From CAWHMS01 sp963830495 (GTDB lineage: Bacteria > Actinomycetota > Actinomycetes > Propionibacteriales > Nocardioidaceae): 64,000 nucleotides of DNA. Where the stretch lies: contig CAWHMS010000004.1 of assembly GCA_963830495.1 (NCBI GenBank), forward strand, positions 124,001-188,000. The letters are read 5' to 3'. Position numbers and translations under genes: made by a program. Position 1 is the first letter of the stretch. Each line of letters starts with the position of its first letter. Positions 1 to 10,598 of this stretch are shown piece after piece. Below the pieces are notes generated by a model. That model was given only the letters and a program-made list of their open reading frames with translations. It was not told the DNA's origin and made no database searches.

Positions 1-1761
1 GGATCCTTCGACGGGGTGCATTTCGCGAAGGCGGTCGAGCTGATCATCACGGCGATGGACATCTCGATCTGCTTCGCCGACTTCCCGACCCAGGCGATCG
101 GCGACACGACCCGCGACTACCGCCAGCTCGGCATCGGCTACGCCAACCTGGGCGCGCTGCTGATGGCGATGGGGCTCGGCTACGACTCCGAAGGCGGCCG
201 GGCGATGGCGGCGGCGATCACGTCGCTGATGACCGGTACGTCGTACAAGCGCTCGGCGGAGCTGGCCGGAGTGGTCGGTCCGTACGCCGGCTACGCGCGC
301 AACGGCGAGCCGCACAAGCGGGTGATGCGCAAGCACCAGGCGGCCAACGATGCGCTGCGCACGATCCACGCCTCCGACCGGTCGGTGCAGGCCCTCGCGA
401 CGAAGGCATGGGCGGCCGTGGTCAAGACGGGGGAGCGCAACGGCTACCGCAACGCGCAAGCCTCAGTCTTGGCTCCCACAGGCACGATTTCCTTCATGAT
501 GGACACCGACACGACCGGGATCGAGCCGGACTTCTCACTGGTGAAGTTCAAGAAGCTCGTCGGTGGTGGGTCGATGCAGATCGTCAACCAGACCGTGCCG
601 AGGGCGCTGCGCAAGCTGGGCTACCAGGAGGAGCAGGTCGAGGCGATCGTCGAGTACATCGCTGAGCACGGCCACGTCATCGATGCGCCTGGGCTGAAGA
701 AGGAGCACTACGAGGTCTTCGACTGCGCGATGGGTGCGCGGGCGCTGGCCCCGATGGGCCACGTGCGGATGATGGCGGCGACCCAGCCGTTCCTGAGTGG
801 CGCGATCTCGAAGACGGTCAACCTGCCGGAGACGGCGACGGTCGAGGAGATCGAGGACATCTACCTGCAGTCATGGAAGCTCGGCCTCAAGGCAACCGCG
901 GTCTATCGCGACAACTGCAAGGTGGGGCAGCCGCTGAACGACGCGAAGGCGAAGGGCGCCGACAAGGCGGCGCCGGCTGGCGGGCATGTGGCGGCTGTCG
1001 CAGAGGCTGGACCAGTCGACGAGACACCACGCCCGGTACGTCGCCGGCTGCCGAAGTCGCGCCCGTCGCAGACCACGTCGTTCTCCGTCGGTGGCGCCGA
1101 GGGCTACATGACGGCGGGGTCGTACCCCGACGATGGCCTGGGCGAGGTGTTCCTCAAACTCGGCAAACAGGGCTCGACGCTGGCCGGGGTGATGGATGCC
1201 TTCTCGATGGCGATCTCGATCAGCCTGCAGTACGGCGTGCCGCTGGAGACCTACGTCTCAAAGTTCACCAACATGAAGTTCGAGCCGGCCGGTCTCACGG
1301 ACGACCCGGACATCCGGATGAGCCAGTCGATCATGGACTACATCTTCCGAAGGCTGGCGCTGGACTACCTGCCGTTCGAGAAGCGGGCTGCGCTCGGCAT
1401 CTACACAGCCGAGGAGCGACAGCGACAGCTCGACACGGGTTCGTACGAGCCGGCGGCCGAGGACGAGGTACCCGAGGCCGAGAGCCTGAAGGAGACGGTG
1501 GCGCCCTCGCCCGAGGGAGCGACGGACACGGCAGCGGTGCCCGACACAGCTTCGGCGGCCGCCTCGATGGGGCATGACGAGGCGGTCGCCGAGACCAGCA
1601 AGCCGGCACCGGCAGGAGCCCACACGTCGGCGGAGCTGCTGGAGATCCTCCAGGGTAAGGAAGTCGACGCACCGCTCTGCTTCACCTGCGGCACCAAGAT
1701 GCGCCCGGCAGGAAGTTGCTACGTCTGCGAAGGCTGCGGCTCCACATCCGGCTGCAGCTGA
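1..1761 (+). CDS. nrdJ: B12-dependent ribonucleotide reductase (class II), C-terminal part
   Basis: The reading frame is already open at base 1, so the N-terminal part lies outside the window. It reduces ribonucleotides to deoxyribonucleotides using adenosylcobalamin, in the cytoplasm. Visible family landmarks are the substrate-loop segment PTGTISFMMDTDTTGIEPD, the stretch KFKKLVGGGSMQIVNQ, and the later block GAEGYMTAGSYPDDGLGEVF. After about residue 480 comes a low-complexity Ala/Glu/Pro linker, then a C-terminal Cys-rich tail (CFTCGTKM...CYVCEGCG...GCS). That tail is typical of this family and is thought to carry the re-reducing thiols. No SD or promoter can be judged. Identity is secure; only the missing 5' end is uncertain. 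Confidence 0.96.
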   Translation, partial: GSFDGVHFAKAVELIITAMDISICFADFPTQAIGDTTRDYRQLGIGYANLGALLMAMGLGYDSEGGRAMAAAITSLMTGTSYKRSAELAGVVGPYAGYARNGEPHKRVMRKHQAANDALRTIHASDRSVQALATKAWAAVVKTGERNGYRNAQASVLAPTGTISFMMDTDTTGIEPDFSLVKFKKLVGGGSMQIVNQTVPRALRKLGYQEEQVEAIVEYIAEHGHVIDAPGLKKEHYEVFDCAMGARALAPMGHVRMMAATQPFLSGAISKTVNLPETATVEEIEDIYLQSWKLGLKATAVYRDNCKVGQPLNDAKAKGADKAAPAGGHVAAVAEAGPVDETPRPVRRRLPKSRPSQTTSFSVGGAEGYMTAGSYPDDGLGEVFLKLGKQGSTLAGVMDAFSMAISISLQYGVPLETYVSKFTNMKFEPAGLTDDPDIRMSQSIMDYIFRRLALDYLPFEKRAALGIYTAEERQRQLDTGSYEPAAEDEVPEAESLKETVAPSPEGATDTAAVPDTASAAASMGHDEAVAETSKPAPAGAHTSAELLEILQGKEVDAPLCFTCGTKMRPAGSCYVCEGCGSTSGCS

Positions 1762-2229
1762 GCCGCCGTTCTCCAAGTAGACGCAGGCGGCATGGTCCTC
1801 ACTTGGGATAGAGATGTGCCTAGTTGCGAAGCGCGCAAGCAGGTGGGAAGGCAGCTGATCAAGGCGACCAGGGTATGTCCCGATTGCCGTACAACATTTC
1901 GTGGACAGGATGGTGACTGCCCGACTTGCGAAAGGGCACGACGTCGGAGCAAGTCGCGGGCCTCCGGCAGCGATTCGCCGACCGAGGAGGCCGCCGCGAC
2001 GCAGATGTCAATGGCTGCAAGTGAACCCGGCCAGCTGGGACGCCAACACCGTCACCCACATCCTCGGCATCCGCGCCTTCGGGTCCCAGCTGCTGTGCGA
2101 GCAGGTGGTCGGTGGCGGGCTGCGTCGCGCTCCTACGCCGTCAATCAGGATGCGATCCCGACAGAACGGAGCGCGACGTTGACGAGCACGAATGGGACGT
2201 TTGGCCAGCCATTTGGCGGTCGTGTGTGG
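1762..2229 (+). other. gene-poor interval, possible zinc-ribbon/HNH gene remnant
   Basis: This 468-nt stretch separates nrdJ from the convergent helicase gene. A frame starting at 1792 encodes two closely spaced CxxC pairs (VCPDC ... DCPTC) followed by a basic segment, which resembles the N-terminus of small HNH-type proteins. It then loses any recognisable pattern and runs on antisense to the helicase gene. A second frame near 2020-2110 contains a tryptophan-containing segment, SWDANTVTHILG. No RBS or promoter is evident. It may be a decayed gene or chance coding; the only direct observation is the paired cysteines. Confidence 0.2.
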
Positions 2230-5200
2230 TCATCCATCATGCGCCTCTTCCTCAACTGCGTGCGTGAACGACGTTCTTGGCGAGAGGAAGGCGAGCTGCG
2301 CCTTCACAGTCTCCGCCGTTGCCGCCCCGACGATCTGTGTATAGGCAGCCATCTGGGGCAGGTAGTAGGCAACACGGGACTCGATTGCCCCCGCGGGAAT
2401 CGCGTCCGTCTTGTAGTCGACGATCACGAACGTCCCGTCGTTCTCGCGGTAGATGAGGTCAACGAAGCCTTCGAGGACGGTGCCGTCTTCCTGCACGGTG
2501 CCGACGTAGGTCTCCCGCCAGTGTTCGCGGGCGGCGGCTCGCTTGACGACATCGGAGTCGAGCGCCGACTGAACGAGAGCACGCACCATGTCCTGGTGTT
2601 CCACTGCCCCTTCGGCGAGTGACTGGGCGAGAACCGCTTCATCGAGTCCCTCACCGGTCGTCAGGTCAACGACCTGCAGCACACCGTGCACAGCTCGTCC
2701 GATCGCGGAGCCGTAGCGCCCTTTGGACCAGGGCGGCAGCTCGACGTCGCGACCACCCTTGGCAGCGCCGGGCAGTGTTTCGACGCCGGCGCCTTCCGCA
2801 TCCTCAGGCTCGACGCGCGGCGGCTCTAGAACCATCTCGGGTTCCGAGCCCTCCAGACCCGATGCGCTGATCGCGGATACCCAGCGCGACCGTTCGCGGG
2901 CGGCGTTGAGTTCTGCTAACCACGCCGGCCACTCCGGCGGAGGTGCAGCGTCGGCTGGCACCCTCGTGCCGCGGGTCCGCTCAGCCGACCCCTCAGCTGT
3001 CAGTCGTGCGGTCGCCGATGAGACTGCGCCGTGGTCCGCCAGCAGCTTGGCGGCCGTGGCGGTGTTGGACTTCGCATTCCTGTGCAACGACACGACCAGG
3101 TGGTCGCGCGCTCGCGTCCCGGCGACGTAGAGCAGCCGCCTCTTCTCCAGCTCGCTCATCTGCTCGTCGACGGGAGCGGCGGCCTCGAAGTCGTCGGTCT
3201 CGACACCCTTGCCGAACTTCACCGCATACCCGCCGCCACCAGGCCACAGCACCCGCACGCCGCTCTCGCCGCGGGGCGCCGACGTCATACCGGACATGAT
3301 CACGATCGGGAACTCCATGCCCTTAGCAGCGTGGATGGTCATCACCTTGACCGCGTCGGTGTCGGTCTCCGGCAGCACCGCCTCGGCTACTCGGGTCGCC
3401 TCCTGGCCCTGGTGCGCGGCCCACGCCAGATACGCCCGGAGCCCGCCGTGTGACACCTCCGACCACGCCCGCGCCTGGTCGACCACGAAGCGCAGCCGGC
3501 GCCACGCGTCCCGCTCGCGCGGCCCGGTCGCCGCCACCTCCAGCATCCGCCGGTCGGCGACGATCGCGCCCAACACCTCGCTCGGCGTCATCCATCGCGC
3601 CTCGAAGCTGAGCCGCCGCAGATACGCCAGCGCCGTACCCACCGGACCCTCCGCCACCTCCGACCCCTCGTCCAACGTCGAGTAGATCGAGAACCACCCG
3701 CCGGCCCGCTTCCACCGCCACAGGTCGTCATCCCCACACCCGAAGAGCGGCGACCGCAGCGCAGTCACCAAGGACAGCGCATCGCTCGCGTCGGCCACCG
3801 CCCGCGCGCACGCTAGCATCGCCCGCACCTCCGAGGCCTGGTAGACCAGCGACGACGCCTCGGCCCGGTAGGGCACACCGGCCGCATCGAGCGCGTCCTC
3901 GAGGAAGGGCAGCGACGTCCGCGCCGGCACCAGGATCGCGATGTCGTCGGGCCGCGCCGCCCGCCACTCGCCAGCCCCCTCCTCGCAGACCTGCCACCCG
4001 TCGGCCAGCGCCTGCCTGATCACGGTCGCGACATCGGCGGCCTCCCGCTCCCGCAACACCGACGCGGCTGCGCGCGGCAGGTCATCGTGCGCTTCCGCTC
4101 CGAGCACGGTCACCGCCGGGCCGCTCGGCGCGCTGTCGCGATGGTCGTCCAGCGCCTCGTACGGCGGCTGACCCTCGGCGTCGTACTCGATCAGCTCGCT
4201 GAAGACGGCGTTGACCCAGTCCAGCACTGCCCGCCCGGTGCGGAAGTTCGTCGTCAGGCTCACCGTTTCACCGAGGTGCCGCTCGGCATCGAGGTAGGTC
4301 CCGATGCTCGCGCGACGGAAGCGGTAGATCGACTGCTTAGGGTCGCCGACCACGAAGATCCGCCCCGGCGGTACGTCGACCGACCGCCAATCCGACTCAC
4401 CCGCCTCACGACCACCCGCGATGCGCACCGCGAGCTCAATCTGGATCGGATCGGTGTCCTGGAACTCGTCGAGCAGCAGCCGCTGGTATCGCTCGTGCAG
4501 CGCCGCCCGCGCGTCCGACTCGCGGCGCAGCAGGTCGCGCGCCAGCACCAGCAGGTCGTGAAACTCCAGCTTCCCCTCGGCCCGCCGCTCCTGCGCCGCG
4601 GCGAGCACCCGCCGCGCCGCCCAGCGAGTCAGAGCTCGCAGGCACCGGTCGAGCACCTGCGCAACGACTTCACCAGCGGCCGCGGACAGCGTCTTGCACT
4701 CCTCGACGAAGCCGTCCTTGTCGGGCCAGCTGGTCTTGCGTCCGACGCCGTACTTGGTCTCCGCCAGCCGCTTTAACAGCCCGAGTTGCGACTCGGTGTC
4801 CGGCGCAGCCGCGAGCAGGGCCGCGTACTCGGAAATCTCGTCGATCTTGGGCAGTAGCTTGTCGGTGTCGTCCGTGCACTCGCTGGCCCGGGCACCGATC
4901 AGCGTCGCCTCCGCGATGAGATCGTCGAGCCGTGGCGACTCGACCGGCTCAGCCGGGCCGACCAGCACTTGGTCGTCGATCAGGTCCCAGTCCGAGCCGA
5001 GCAGGTGGGCGAGTGACCGGACATGCTTGAGCTGCACCCCGCAGGCCATGCCCAGTAGCAGCGCCTCAGCGATGCCCTCATCATCGAGCAGCTCGGTCTG
5101 CAGCGCCGACCAGCGCTCCTCGAACGCCACCGACGAGCCGACCTCGTCGAGCACCTCGATCAGCGGTGGCAACCCCGCGTCAATCGAGTGCTCCATCAAG

Positions 5201-5541
5201 ATGCGCTGGGCGAAGGAGTGCAGCGTGCCGATCGCGGCCGCGTCGAGGCCGTCGAGTGCCTCGTCGGCCAGATCGGTGTCGAGACCCTCGCGTGAGCGCT
5301 CCCGGCGTGCCTTCTCGAAGCGCGACCGCAGGCGGTCGCGCAGCTCCGCTCCGGCCTTTTCTGTGAACGTGACGGCCGCGATGCTGTGCAGCGGGATGCC
5401 GTCGTCGAGCACCAGGGCCGCAATCCGATCCACCAGCATGGTGGTCTTGCCCGACCCCGCGCCGGCATTGACGAAGAGGGTCGCGTCGGTCTCCGTCTTG
5501 ATGCGCTCGCGGGCCGCCGAGTCGCGCAAGGCTGCGGTCAT
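2230..5541 (-). CDS. UvrD/RecB-family helicase with C-terminal nuclease (AddA-like)
   Basis: 1103-residue ATP-dependent DNA helicase-exonuclease, expected to process double-strand breaks with the neighbouring AddB-like protein. Walker A is NAGAGSGKTT at residues 25-34, followed by the motif Ia-type segment VTFTEKAGAELRDR. Further SF1A motifs include LLLDEFQDTDPIQ and VVGDPKQSIYRFR. A RecB-type PD-(D/E)XK nuclease sits at the C-terminus (FVDLIYRENDG...VIVDYKTD, about residues 1035-1055). I chose the ATG at 5541 because the longer frame to 5640 overlaps the upstream gene and is Arg-rich shadow sequence. The chosen start overlaps the upstream stop as ATGA, implying translational coupling. The gene itself is intact. 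AddA-like is preferred over AdnB because of the partner's architecture. Confidence 0.9.
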   Translation of the reverse strand: MTAALRDSAARERIKTETDATLFVNAGAGSGKTTMLVDRIAALVLDDGIPLHSIAAVTFTEKAGAELRDRLRSRFEKARRERSREGLDTDLADEALDGLDAAAIGTLHSFAQRILMEHSIDAGLPPLIEVLDEVGSSVAFEERWSALQTELLDDEGIAEALLLGMACGVQLKHVRSLAHLLGSDWDLIDDQVLVGPAEPVESPRLDDLIAEATLIGARASECTDDTDKLLPKIDEISEYAALLAAAPDTESQLGLLKRLAETKYGVGRKTSWPDKDGFVEECKTLSAAAGEVVAQVLDRCLRALTRWAARRVLAAAQERRAEGKLEFHDLLVLARDLLRRESDARAALHERYQRLLLDEFQDTDPIQIELAVRIAGGREAGESDWRSVDVPPGRIFVVGDPKQSIYRFRRASIGTYLDAERHLGETVSLTTNFRTGRAVLDWVNAVFSELIEYDAEGQPPYEALDDHRDSAPSGPAVTVLGAEAHDDLPRAAASVLREREAADVATVIRQALADGWQVCEEGAGEWRAARPDDIAILVPARTSLPFLEDALDAAGVPYRAEASSLVYQASEVRAMLACARAVADASDALSLVTALRSPLFGCGDDDLWRWKRAGGWFSIYSTLDEGSEVAEGPVGTALAYLRRLSFEARWMTPSEVLGAIVADRRMLEVAATGPRERDAWRRLRFVVDQARAWSEVSHGGLRAYLAWAAHQGQEATRVAEAVLPETDTDAVKVMTIHAAKGMEFPIVIMSGMTSAPRGESGVRVLWPGGGGYAVKFGKGVETDDFEAAAPVDEQMSELEKRRLLYVAGTRARDHLVVSLHRNAKSNTATAAKLLADHGAVSSATARLTAEGSAERTRGTRVPADAAPPPEWPAWLAELNAARERSRWVSAISASGLEGSEPEMVLEPPRVEPEDAEGAGVETLPGAAKGGRDVELPPWSKGRYGSAIGRAVHGVLQVVDLTTGEGLDEAVLAQSLAEGAVEHQDMVRALVQSALDSDVVKRAAAREHWRETYVGTVQEDGTVLEGFVDLIYRENDGTFVIVDYKTDAIPAGAIESRVAYYLPQMAAYTQIVGAATAETVKAQLAFLSPRTSFTHAVEEEAHDG

Positions 5542-8500
5542 GGGGACTCCTCGTCGGCTTCGACGGCCTCGACCAGCGCATCGGCCTCGACCAGTCCGAC
5601 CAGCTCGCGCAGTGCTGAGTCGTGGCGCTTGCGCTCCCACCGCTCGCGTTCGTCACCGTGACCGACCCCGTCGGGGTTGCAGTAGTCGCACTGCACCCAG
5701 GCAAAGTCCGGCTGGTCGGGCGCCCGGAGCGGGAACAGGCCGGCGCCGATCGAGCGGGTCAGCGTGTCGAGCACGTCGGCGTACTGACGCTCGACTTCCG
5801 GGGTGAGGGTGATGCTGATGCGCCCCTGATTTCTTGGGTCGGTGCGGTGTGGCCGAACGAACCAGTACGTCGCCTGCACCGGCGAGCCGGCGTTTCCCCA
5901 ACCTCGCCTGACGCCGCGATCGCGCGCGGCATACGCGTACACCGGCAGCTGGAGCTTGCTGCCGCCAACAAACGGGTCGGCCTGCGTGATCTCGCGGAAG
6001 GTGCGGCGGCTGCCGGTCTTGACGTCCGTGACGTGGATGGTGCCGTCGGCACCGACATCGACCTTGTCGGCGCTGCCTCGCATCAGTACCGACCGGCCGT
6101 CGGGCAGGGGAACGGCGATCGGCGGCTGGCCCGTCATCCCGAAGGGCATCTCGCTCGTTTCAACCCGCGCCCGGACCTCGGCGCGCCACCTGTCGTCGTC
6201 TGCGAGGAGCCACGCGAGGTCTGTCAGGATGCGCACCCTCTCGCGCTGCCAGAGCCGCCAGTGCCCGGTCAGACCGCGGCTCTCGTACTCGCCCATGACC
6301 TCCTCTGCGATCTCGGCCATCCGCGCCCGCTGCTGCTGGCTCCACGGCTCACCATGCCCCGGCAGCTCGCCGCCGTAGGCGATCACCAACCGGTCGAGGC
6401 TCTTGTGCACGACGTTGCCGATGTCGGCCGGGCTGATCGTGACGATGTCCTCCGGTTGCTCGAGCTGCTCGACCTTGAGCAGCCGCTGCACGAAGAACGC
6501 ATGCGGGCAGGCGGCGTACGACTCCAATGCCGTGGGGGAGATGACGCGCTCGCTGTCAGCGAAGTCAGGCAGGCCGGCGACACCGGTCAGGTTGCCGTCG
6601 AAGCGGGTGAACTCCGCGCCGGCGCGGGCTCGGATCATCTCGAGGCCAGCGCGTACGACGTCGTCGTCCAGCGAGCCGGCCGCCTTCACGCTGCGAACTC
6701 GCCACTCTTGCTCGTGGGCGAGCCGATCGGTGGTGAGCAGCTCACCGGCGTACGAGCTCGACGTGCCCATCGTGCCGCGGAAGTCGGCCCGTTCCCAGTC
6801 GGAGGCCGCGAGCTCCTTGTCGCGGCTGAGCTCGCGGAGCGTCGGCAGCAGCCAACGGCTCGGCAGCCGCCGGCTCGACCGGCGCAAGTCGCCGCGCGGG
6901 AACGACGCGACGGTGCGCTGGGTGGCGGCGGCGAAGGCGGCCAGCAGGCGGCGATGCCGGGTGTGCAGTCGTTCGCGGTACGACGCCAGCTCGCCTCCCG
7001 AAGCCGCCCGCACCCGCTCGGGCAGCAGCGCATCTTCCTGGAGGCGGCCCGGGTAGATGTCCTCAGCCAGCCCGACGACGTACACGACATCGACATCGAG
7101 GCCGATCGCGTGGGAGAGCGGCGCGACGAGGACGCCCTCGCCGAAGCGGCCTACCCGGGGGAGTGCTGCGGCGAGCTCGAGATCGAGAAGCTCTCTCAGC
7201 GCCTGGAAGCTGGCCTGGGTGTCGACTGAGTCGAGGCTGCCGAGGCCTTGGAGGAGTGAGGTGACGGTGCCGGCGGCGTACTGCTCCTCGGGCGACAGCC
7301 TCCGTAGCTCGTCCGGTTCGCCGACGAGGGTGTGAAAGAGCTGGAGACACCAGTCCGCGAGCTCGCGCCAGGACGTCATGTCGGTGGCTCGCTGCAGCTC
7401 GACGCGCGAGTTGGGTGGCGAACGCTTGGAGTCGTTGCGGCGGTCTCGATCGTCTGCTCGCCTCGGGCGATGAACCAGTCGCGCGGGTCGTCGGACTCCT
7501 GCTCTGTGGTGATCCTGGCTTGCTCCGTCTCGATGAGGCCGTCGAGTCGGCTGGCCCAGTCGTCGCCGTGCGACGATACCTGCGCTGCGGGACGTGCGCT
7601 CCCAGCGGGAGATCGGGATGCGCTCCCCTGCGAAGTCGCGGGTCGGCGCGTTGGCGATCGCACGAAAGAGTCCGGCGCGGGGTAAGTCGTCGTCGCGCAA
7701 GGGCCAGCACCTCGAGGAGCGCGCGGGCGACAGCGCGCTCGTTGACGGCGCGGGTGCCGTTGCCGTTGACCTTGATCTGGGCTTGCTCGAGGTGCTCGTG
7801 CAGAAGGCGGGCGTACGGCGAAGCGGCGGCGTAGAGGACGGCGATGCGTTGGGCGGGCGTTGTCTTGAGCGTTGCGATCACGTCGCGGACGACACAGCGA
7901 ATCTCGTCGTCGGAATCCGAGGCGTTGACGACCTGGGTGGCCGCTGGGATCTTGGGGCGCTCGTCGGTGTGGACCCCGAGCCGGTCGAGGGTCTTCTCGA
8001 CGGCGGCGTCAGCCCGACGTACCGCGGTCAAGCCAGCGATGACGGTCATCTCCGCGTGGGCAGCGAGTGCGGTGGCGAAGCGGATTTCGGCCTGGGTGAG
8101 GTCTTGCGGGAGATAGAGGACGAGGGCGCCAAGCTCTGTGGTCGACGCGGGCTCGTCCGTGACGAGAGCGGTAGCGCGGTCGAGGAGCTCGGTCGGGTCG
8201 TAGTACTCGGGCCGGATGCTTGCGGTCGCGGTCCCGTGGAGACGGACGAGATCGCGAGTCGTGTCGGTGATGTTCCGGATCGTGTCAAGAGCGGCGGCGG
8301 ACAGGTCACGGAGCTCGAAGTGTGCCTGGGCGACGGCGCGAACAGTGGCCGGGTGGTCGGCGACCGTGGCGAAGACGCCCGGGTCGTGGGTGAGCGCGGC
8401 GCGCCAAGCGGCTGTGACGATCGGTCGGGTCGCCGGCCGGCGAGGAGCTAGCTTGGGGGCGGCGAGCTGTTCTGCGAGCCGGGGGAGCGTGCTGAGGTGG

Positions 8501-8712
8501 AGCGCGGCCACGCCCGGACGACCGTCGTCGCGGATCCCGTGGGCGAGGTGGCGGCGGGCGACGATGCCGGCGATGTTGTTGGGCAGCAGGATGGTGACGG
8601 TGGCCATCGGGTCTTCGGCTTTGGCTTCGGCTACGACGCCGCGGAGGATGTCGAGCGCAGCGCGGCCGTACGCCGTACCGATGACCCCTGACGGCACGCG
8701 CACCCCCTGCAC
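5538..8712 (-). pseudogene. AddB-like PD-(D/E)XK nuclease subunit, frame broken three times
   Basis: Conceptual partner of the downstream helicase. The N-terminal half (about 8712 to 7690) is an inactivated-helicase-like domain without a GKT Walker A. The C-terminal half (about 7430 to 5538) has the nuclease core (GSADKVDVG...HVTDVKTG), a preceding ACPHAFF cysteine and a later CDYC pair, recalling AddB Fe-S nuclease domains. The frame changes near 7690, near 7600 and near 7430. Sensible sequence continues across each break: ALLEVLALAR to DDDLPRAGLF, then WERTSR to AQVSSHGDDW, then GEQTIETA to SPPNSRVELQ. The first two fit 1-nt deletions and the third a compensating insertion. The start is one of the GTG codons at about 8697-8712. 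It is either a real pseudogene or an assembly error. Confidence 0.75.
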
Positions 8713-8868
8713 CCGACTGTTCGCGACACGGTAACCGTGTCCGCCGACAGGTGCAGCCAGATCGCCGGAAACCTCCGCGCTGCGGAGCTGCGAAGGCGGT
8801 GCGGAGAACGGCAGTTCAGCCCCAAAACTGTCGGCGCTCACGCATACATTTGGTCTCAGGAGGCGTTG

Positions 8869-10189
8869 ATGAGCGAGTCAGTTGAGTTCGATCTGGAGGG
8901 GAGCCGCCGAGCGGGCCTGGCGGAGGTTTCAGGTCTTGCTGGGCGACCACCTCGCCGGTATGTCGGATGACGAAGTGCTGTGGGTCGTCTTGATGTCGGC
9001 GACGGGGTCGAGCGACGAAGATCCGGGCTGTACGCCGTACGTGCAGTTCTGTGCGTATAGCGACGACGTGATCCGTGGTGAGGTCTCGAGCAACGAGTAT
9101 CTCCGCCATGCCTACGCGTTGACACCGGCTGGCGCGGAGCAACTTGCGGCCATGGGCTGGCTGCCGCCGACCAAGCCCGATGCCGAGGCGCCGGACTCGT
9201 GCTTCCCCAACTGGTACGTCGAGCTGCAGCGTCATGCAGGCGACGAGCTGGCGTCCATGACGGTGCTGGCCCTGCGTGAGGTGTTCGGCGTCATCCATCC
9301 GGCTCTGCTGGTGGCCCGTGGGTCGTTGGGCGCGGAGCCAGTCCTCGGGATAGCGGTGGCTGTGGAGCAGTCGTCGCGCGAGCGTGAGGAGGAGCTTGCG
9401 ACCGTGCCGGAGTCGCCAGCGCATCTCCAGGAGCTTGTCGACACGGCGCTGAAGCCTGTCTTCGGCCACCTGCCGAGCAAGGATGCCGATGGCGACATAC
9501 CGGTGACGGTGGACAGCTCAGTCGTGTACGTGCGGGTCGACGACACGGAGCCGACCGTCGAGCTGTTCGGCATCGTCGTCGATGGAGTGCGTGACCTCGG
9601 AGCGGCAGCACGCGAGGTCGCGATCCTCAATCGAGACAGCAGGTTCGCGAAGTTCGTGCTGCAGGACCGGCGGATCCTTGCGTCGTTGGAGATCTGCGCA
9701 CAGCCGTTTGCACCTGCTCATCTGCGCGCCATGCTGTCGCACTCGGTGGAGCTCATCGACTCGATCCACGGTGACCTCGCGGCACGCACCAGCGGATGCT
9801 GCACCTTCGAATCGGGCGGAGACGTCGAACGGGAGCAGCACTCCGAGGCGATGGAGGACTGCGAATCGGGTCTCGAAGCGGGTGCCGACGAAGCCGATGC
9901 GGTTCACTCGTCAGGTGTTGAGCTGCACCCGGCGCTGATGACGATCATCCAGATCGACGCCGAAGGCACCGGAGACGTGTCGCCAGAGCTGGCAGCCTCG
10001 ATCTGTGATTTCGACCGGGACCTGATCCTCCAACTCATCCGGACCAGCGAAGAGCAGTCGATCAGTTGGCGCGAAGACGCGCAGGTGGCTCGCGTGGACG
10101 ATGACGATGACGACGCGGACTCCTGCGACCACGAGGCCAGGGCATGGAGATCACCGCGGCGACACTCCGAAGGGCGCTCAGGGTCGTGA
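8869..10189 (+). CDS. YbjN/TY-Chap-like protein, probable 1-nt insertion near its start
   Basis: The long open frame begins only at a TTG (8882), but an ATG at 8869 has an excellent SD (CAGGAGG, 8857-8863) and opens a different frame. Removing one base near 8902 joins them into MSESVEFDLEGAAERAWRRF, which reads naturally into the rest. The body contains WVVLMSATGSSDEDPGCTPY, VSSNEYLRHAYALT and LREVFGVIHPALL. These resemble actinobacterial proteins annotated as T3SS/YbjN-like peptide-binding chaperones (TY-Chap). The C-terminal 120 residues are acidic, with a run of Asp near the end. No enzymatic motif is visible. Family assignment is from remembered pattern and moderately sure; the frame break is well supported by the SD. 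Confidence 0.6.
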
Positions 10190-10223
10190 TGGCCGAGGCA
10201 TCCCGATCCGACGACTCATCCGC

Positions 10224-10598
10224 CTACTGACGTGGCTTGAGTGGAAGCCGCTCGCAGATCTCCGCTATGTCGACTGCGCCTGTCGCCGCGTCCATGACCA
10301 ACGCAAAGGCTTCGTCGTCGGTGACGGTGGGGGCAAAGCCGTTGAGATCAACAAACACGACCGTGGCCAGCCAGGCGAGACGCTTATTGCCATCGACGAG
10401 GGCGTGGTACCTGGCGATCGATTCCAGCAGGGCAGCGGCCTTCTCGACCAGACTCGGGTATGCCTCTTCTCCGAACGCTGTTGATCGTGGTCGGGCAGCC
10501 GCGGCATCGAGCAGCCCAAGGTCACTGATGGGTCCGATGCCAAGTGCGCGAACCAGGCCGACGAGATCCTCGAGGTCGAGGTACTCCGTCTCGCTCAC
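10224..10598 (-). CDS. doc: Fic/Doc-family toxin
   Basis: 124-residue protein with a Fic core HALVDGNKR at residues 65-73. The canonical Doc motif is HxFx(D/E)xNKR; here the Phe position is Leu. Doc toxins are known to phosphorylate EF-Tu and stop translation. The length matches Doc and not AMP-transferring Fic enzymes. The GTG start at 10598 overlaps the upstream antitoxin stop as GTGA, the usual arrangement for antitoxin-first modules. The partner is a ribbon-helix-helix protein, not the more familiar Phd. The toxin call is confident; its target is inferred from the family. Confidence 0.87.
   Translation of the reverse strand: MSETEYLDLEDLVGLVRALGIGPISDLGLLDAAAARPRSTAFGEEAYPSLVEKAAALLESIARYHALVDGNKRLAWLATVVFVDLNGFAPTVTDDEAFALVMDAATGAVDIAEICERLPLKPRQ

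Noticed and set aside
1762..1794. GCCGCC/GGCGGC inverted repeat after nrdJ
   Set aside because: Six-bp arms with a 17-nt loop are too weak to call a terminator in this GC range.
7594..8451. 285-codon plus-strand frame over the AddB-like gene
   Set aside because: Gly/Val/Asp-rich shadow with no motif; the minus strand reads as a nuclease/helicase-like domain.
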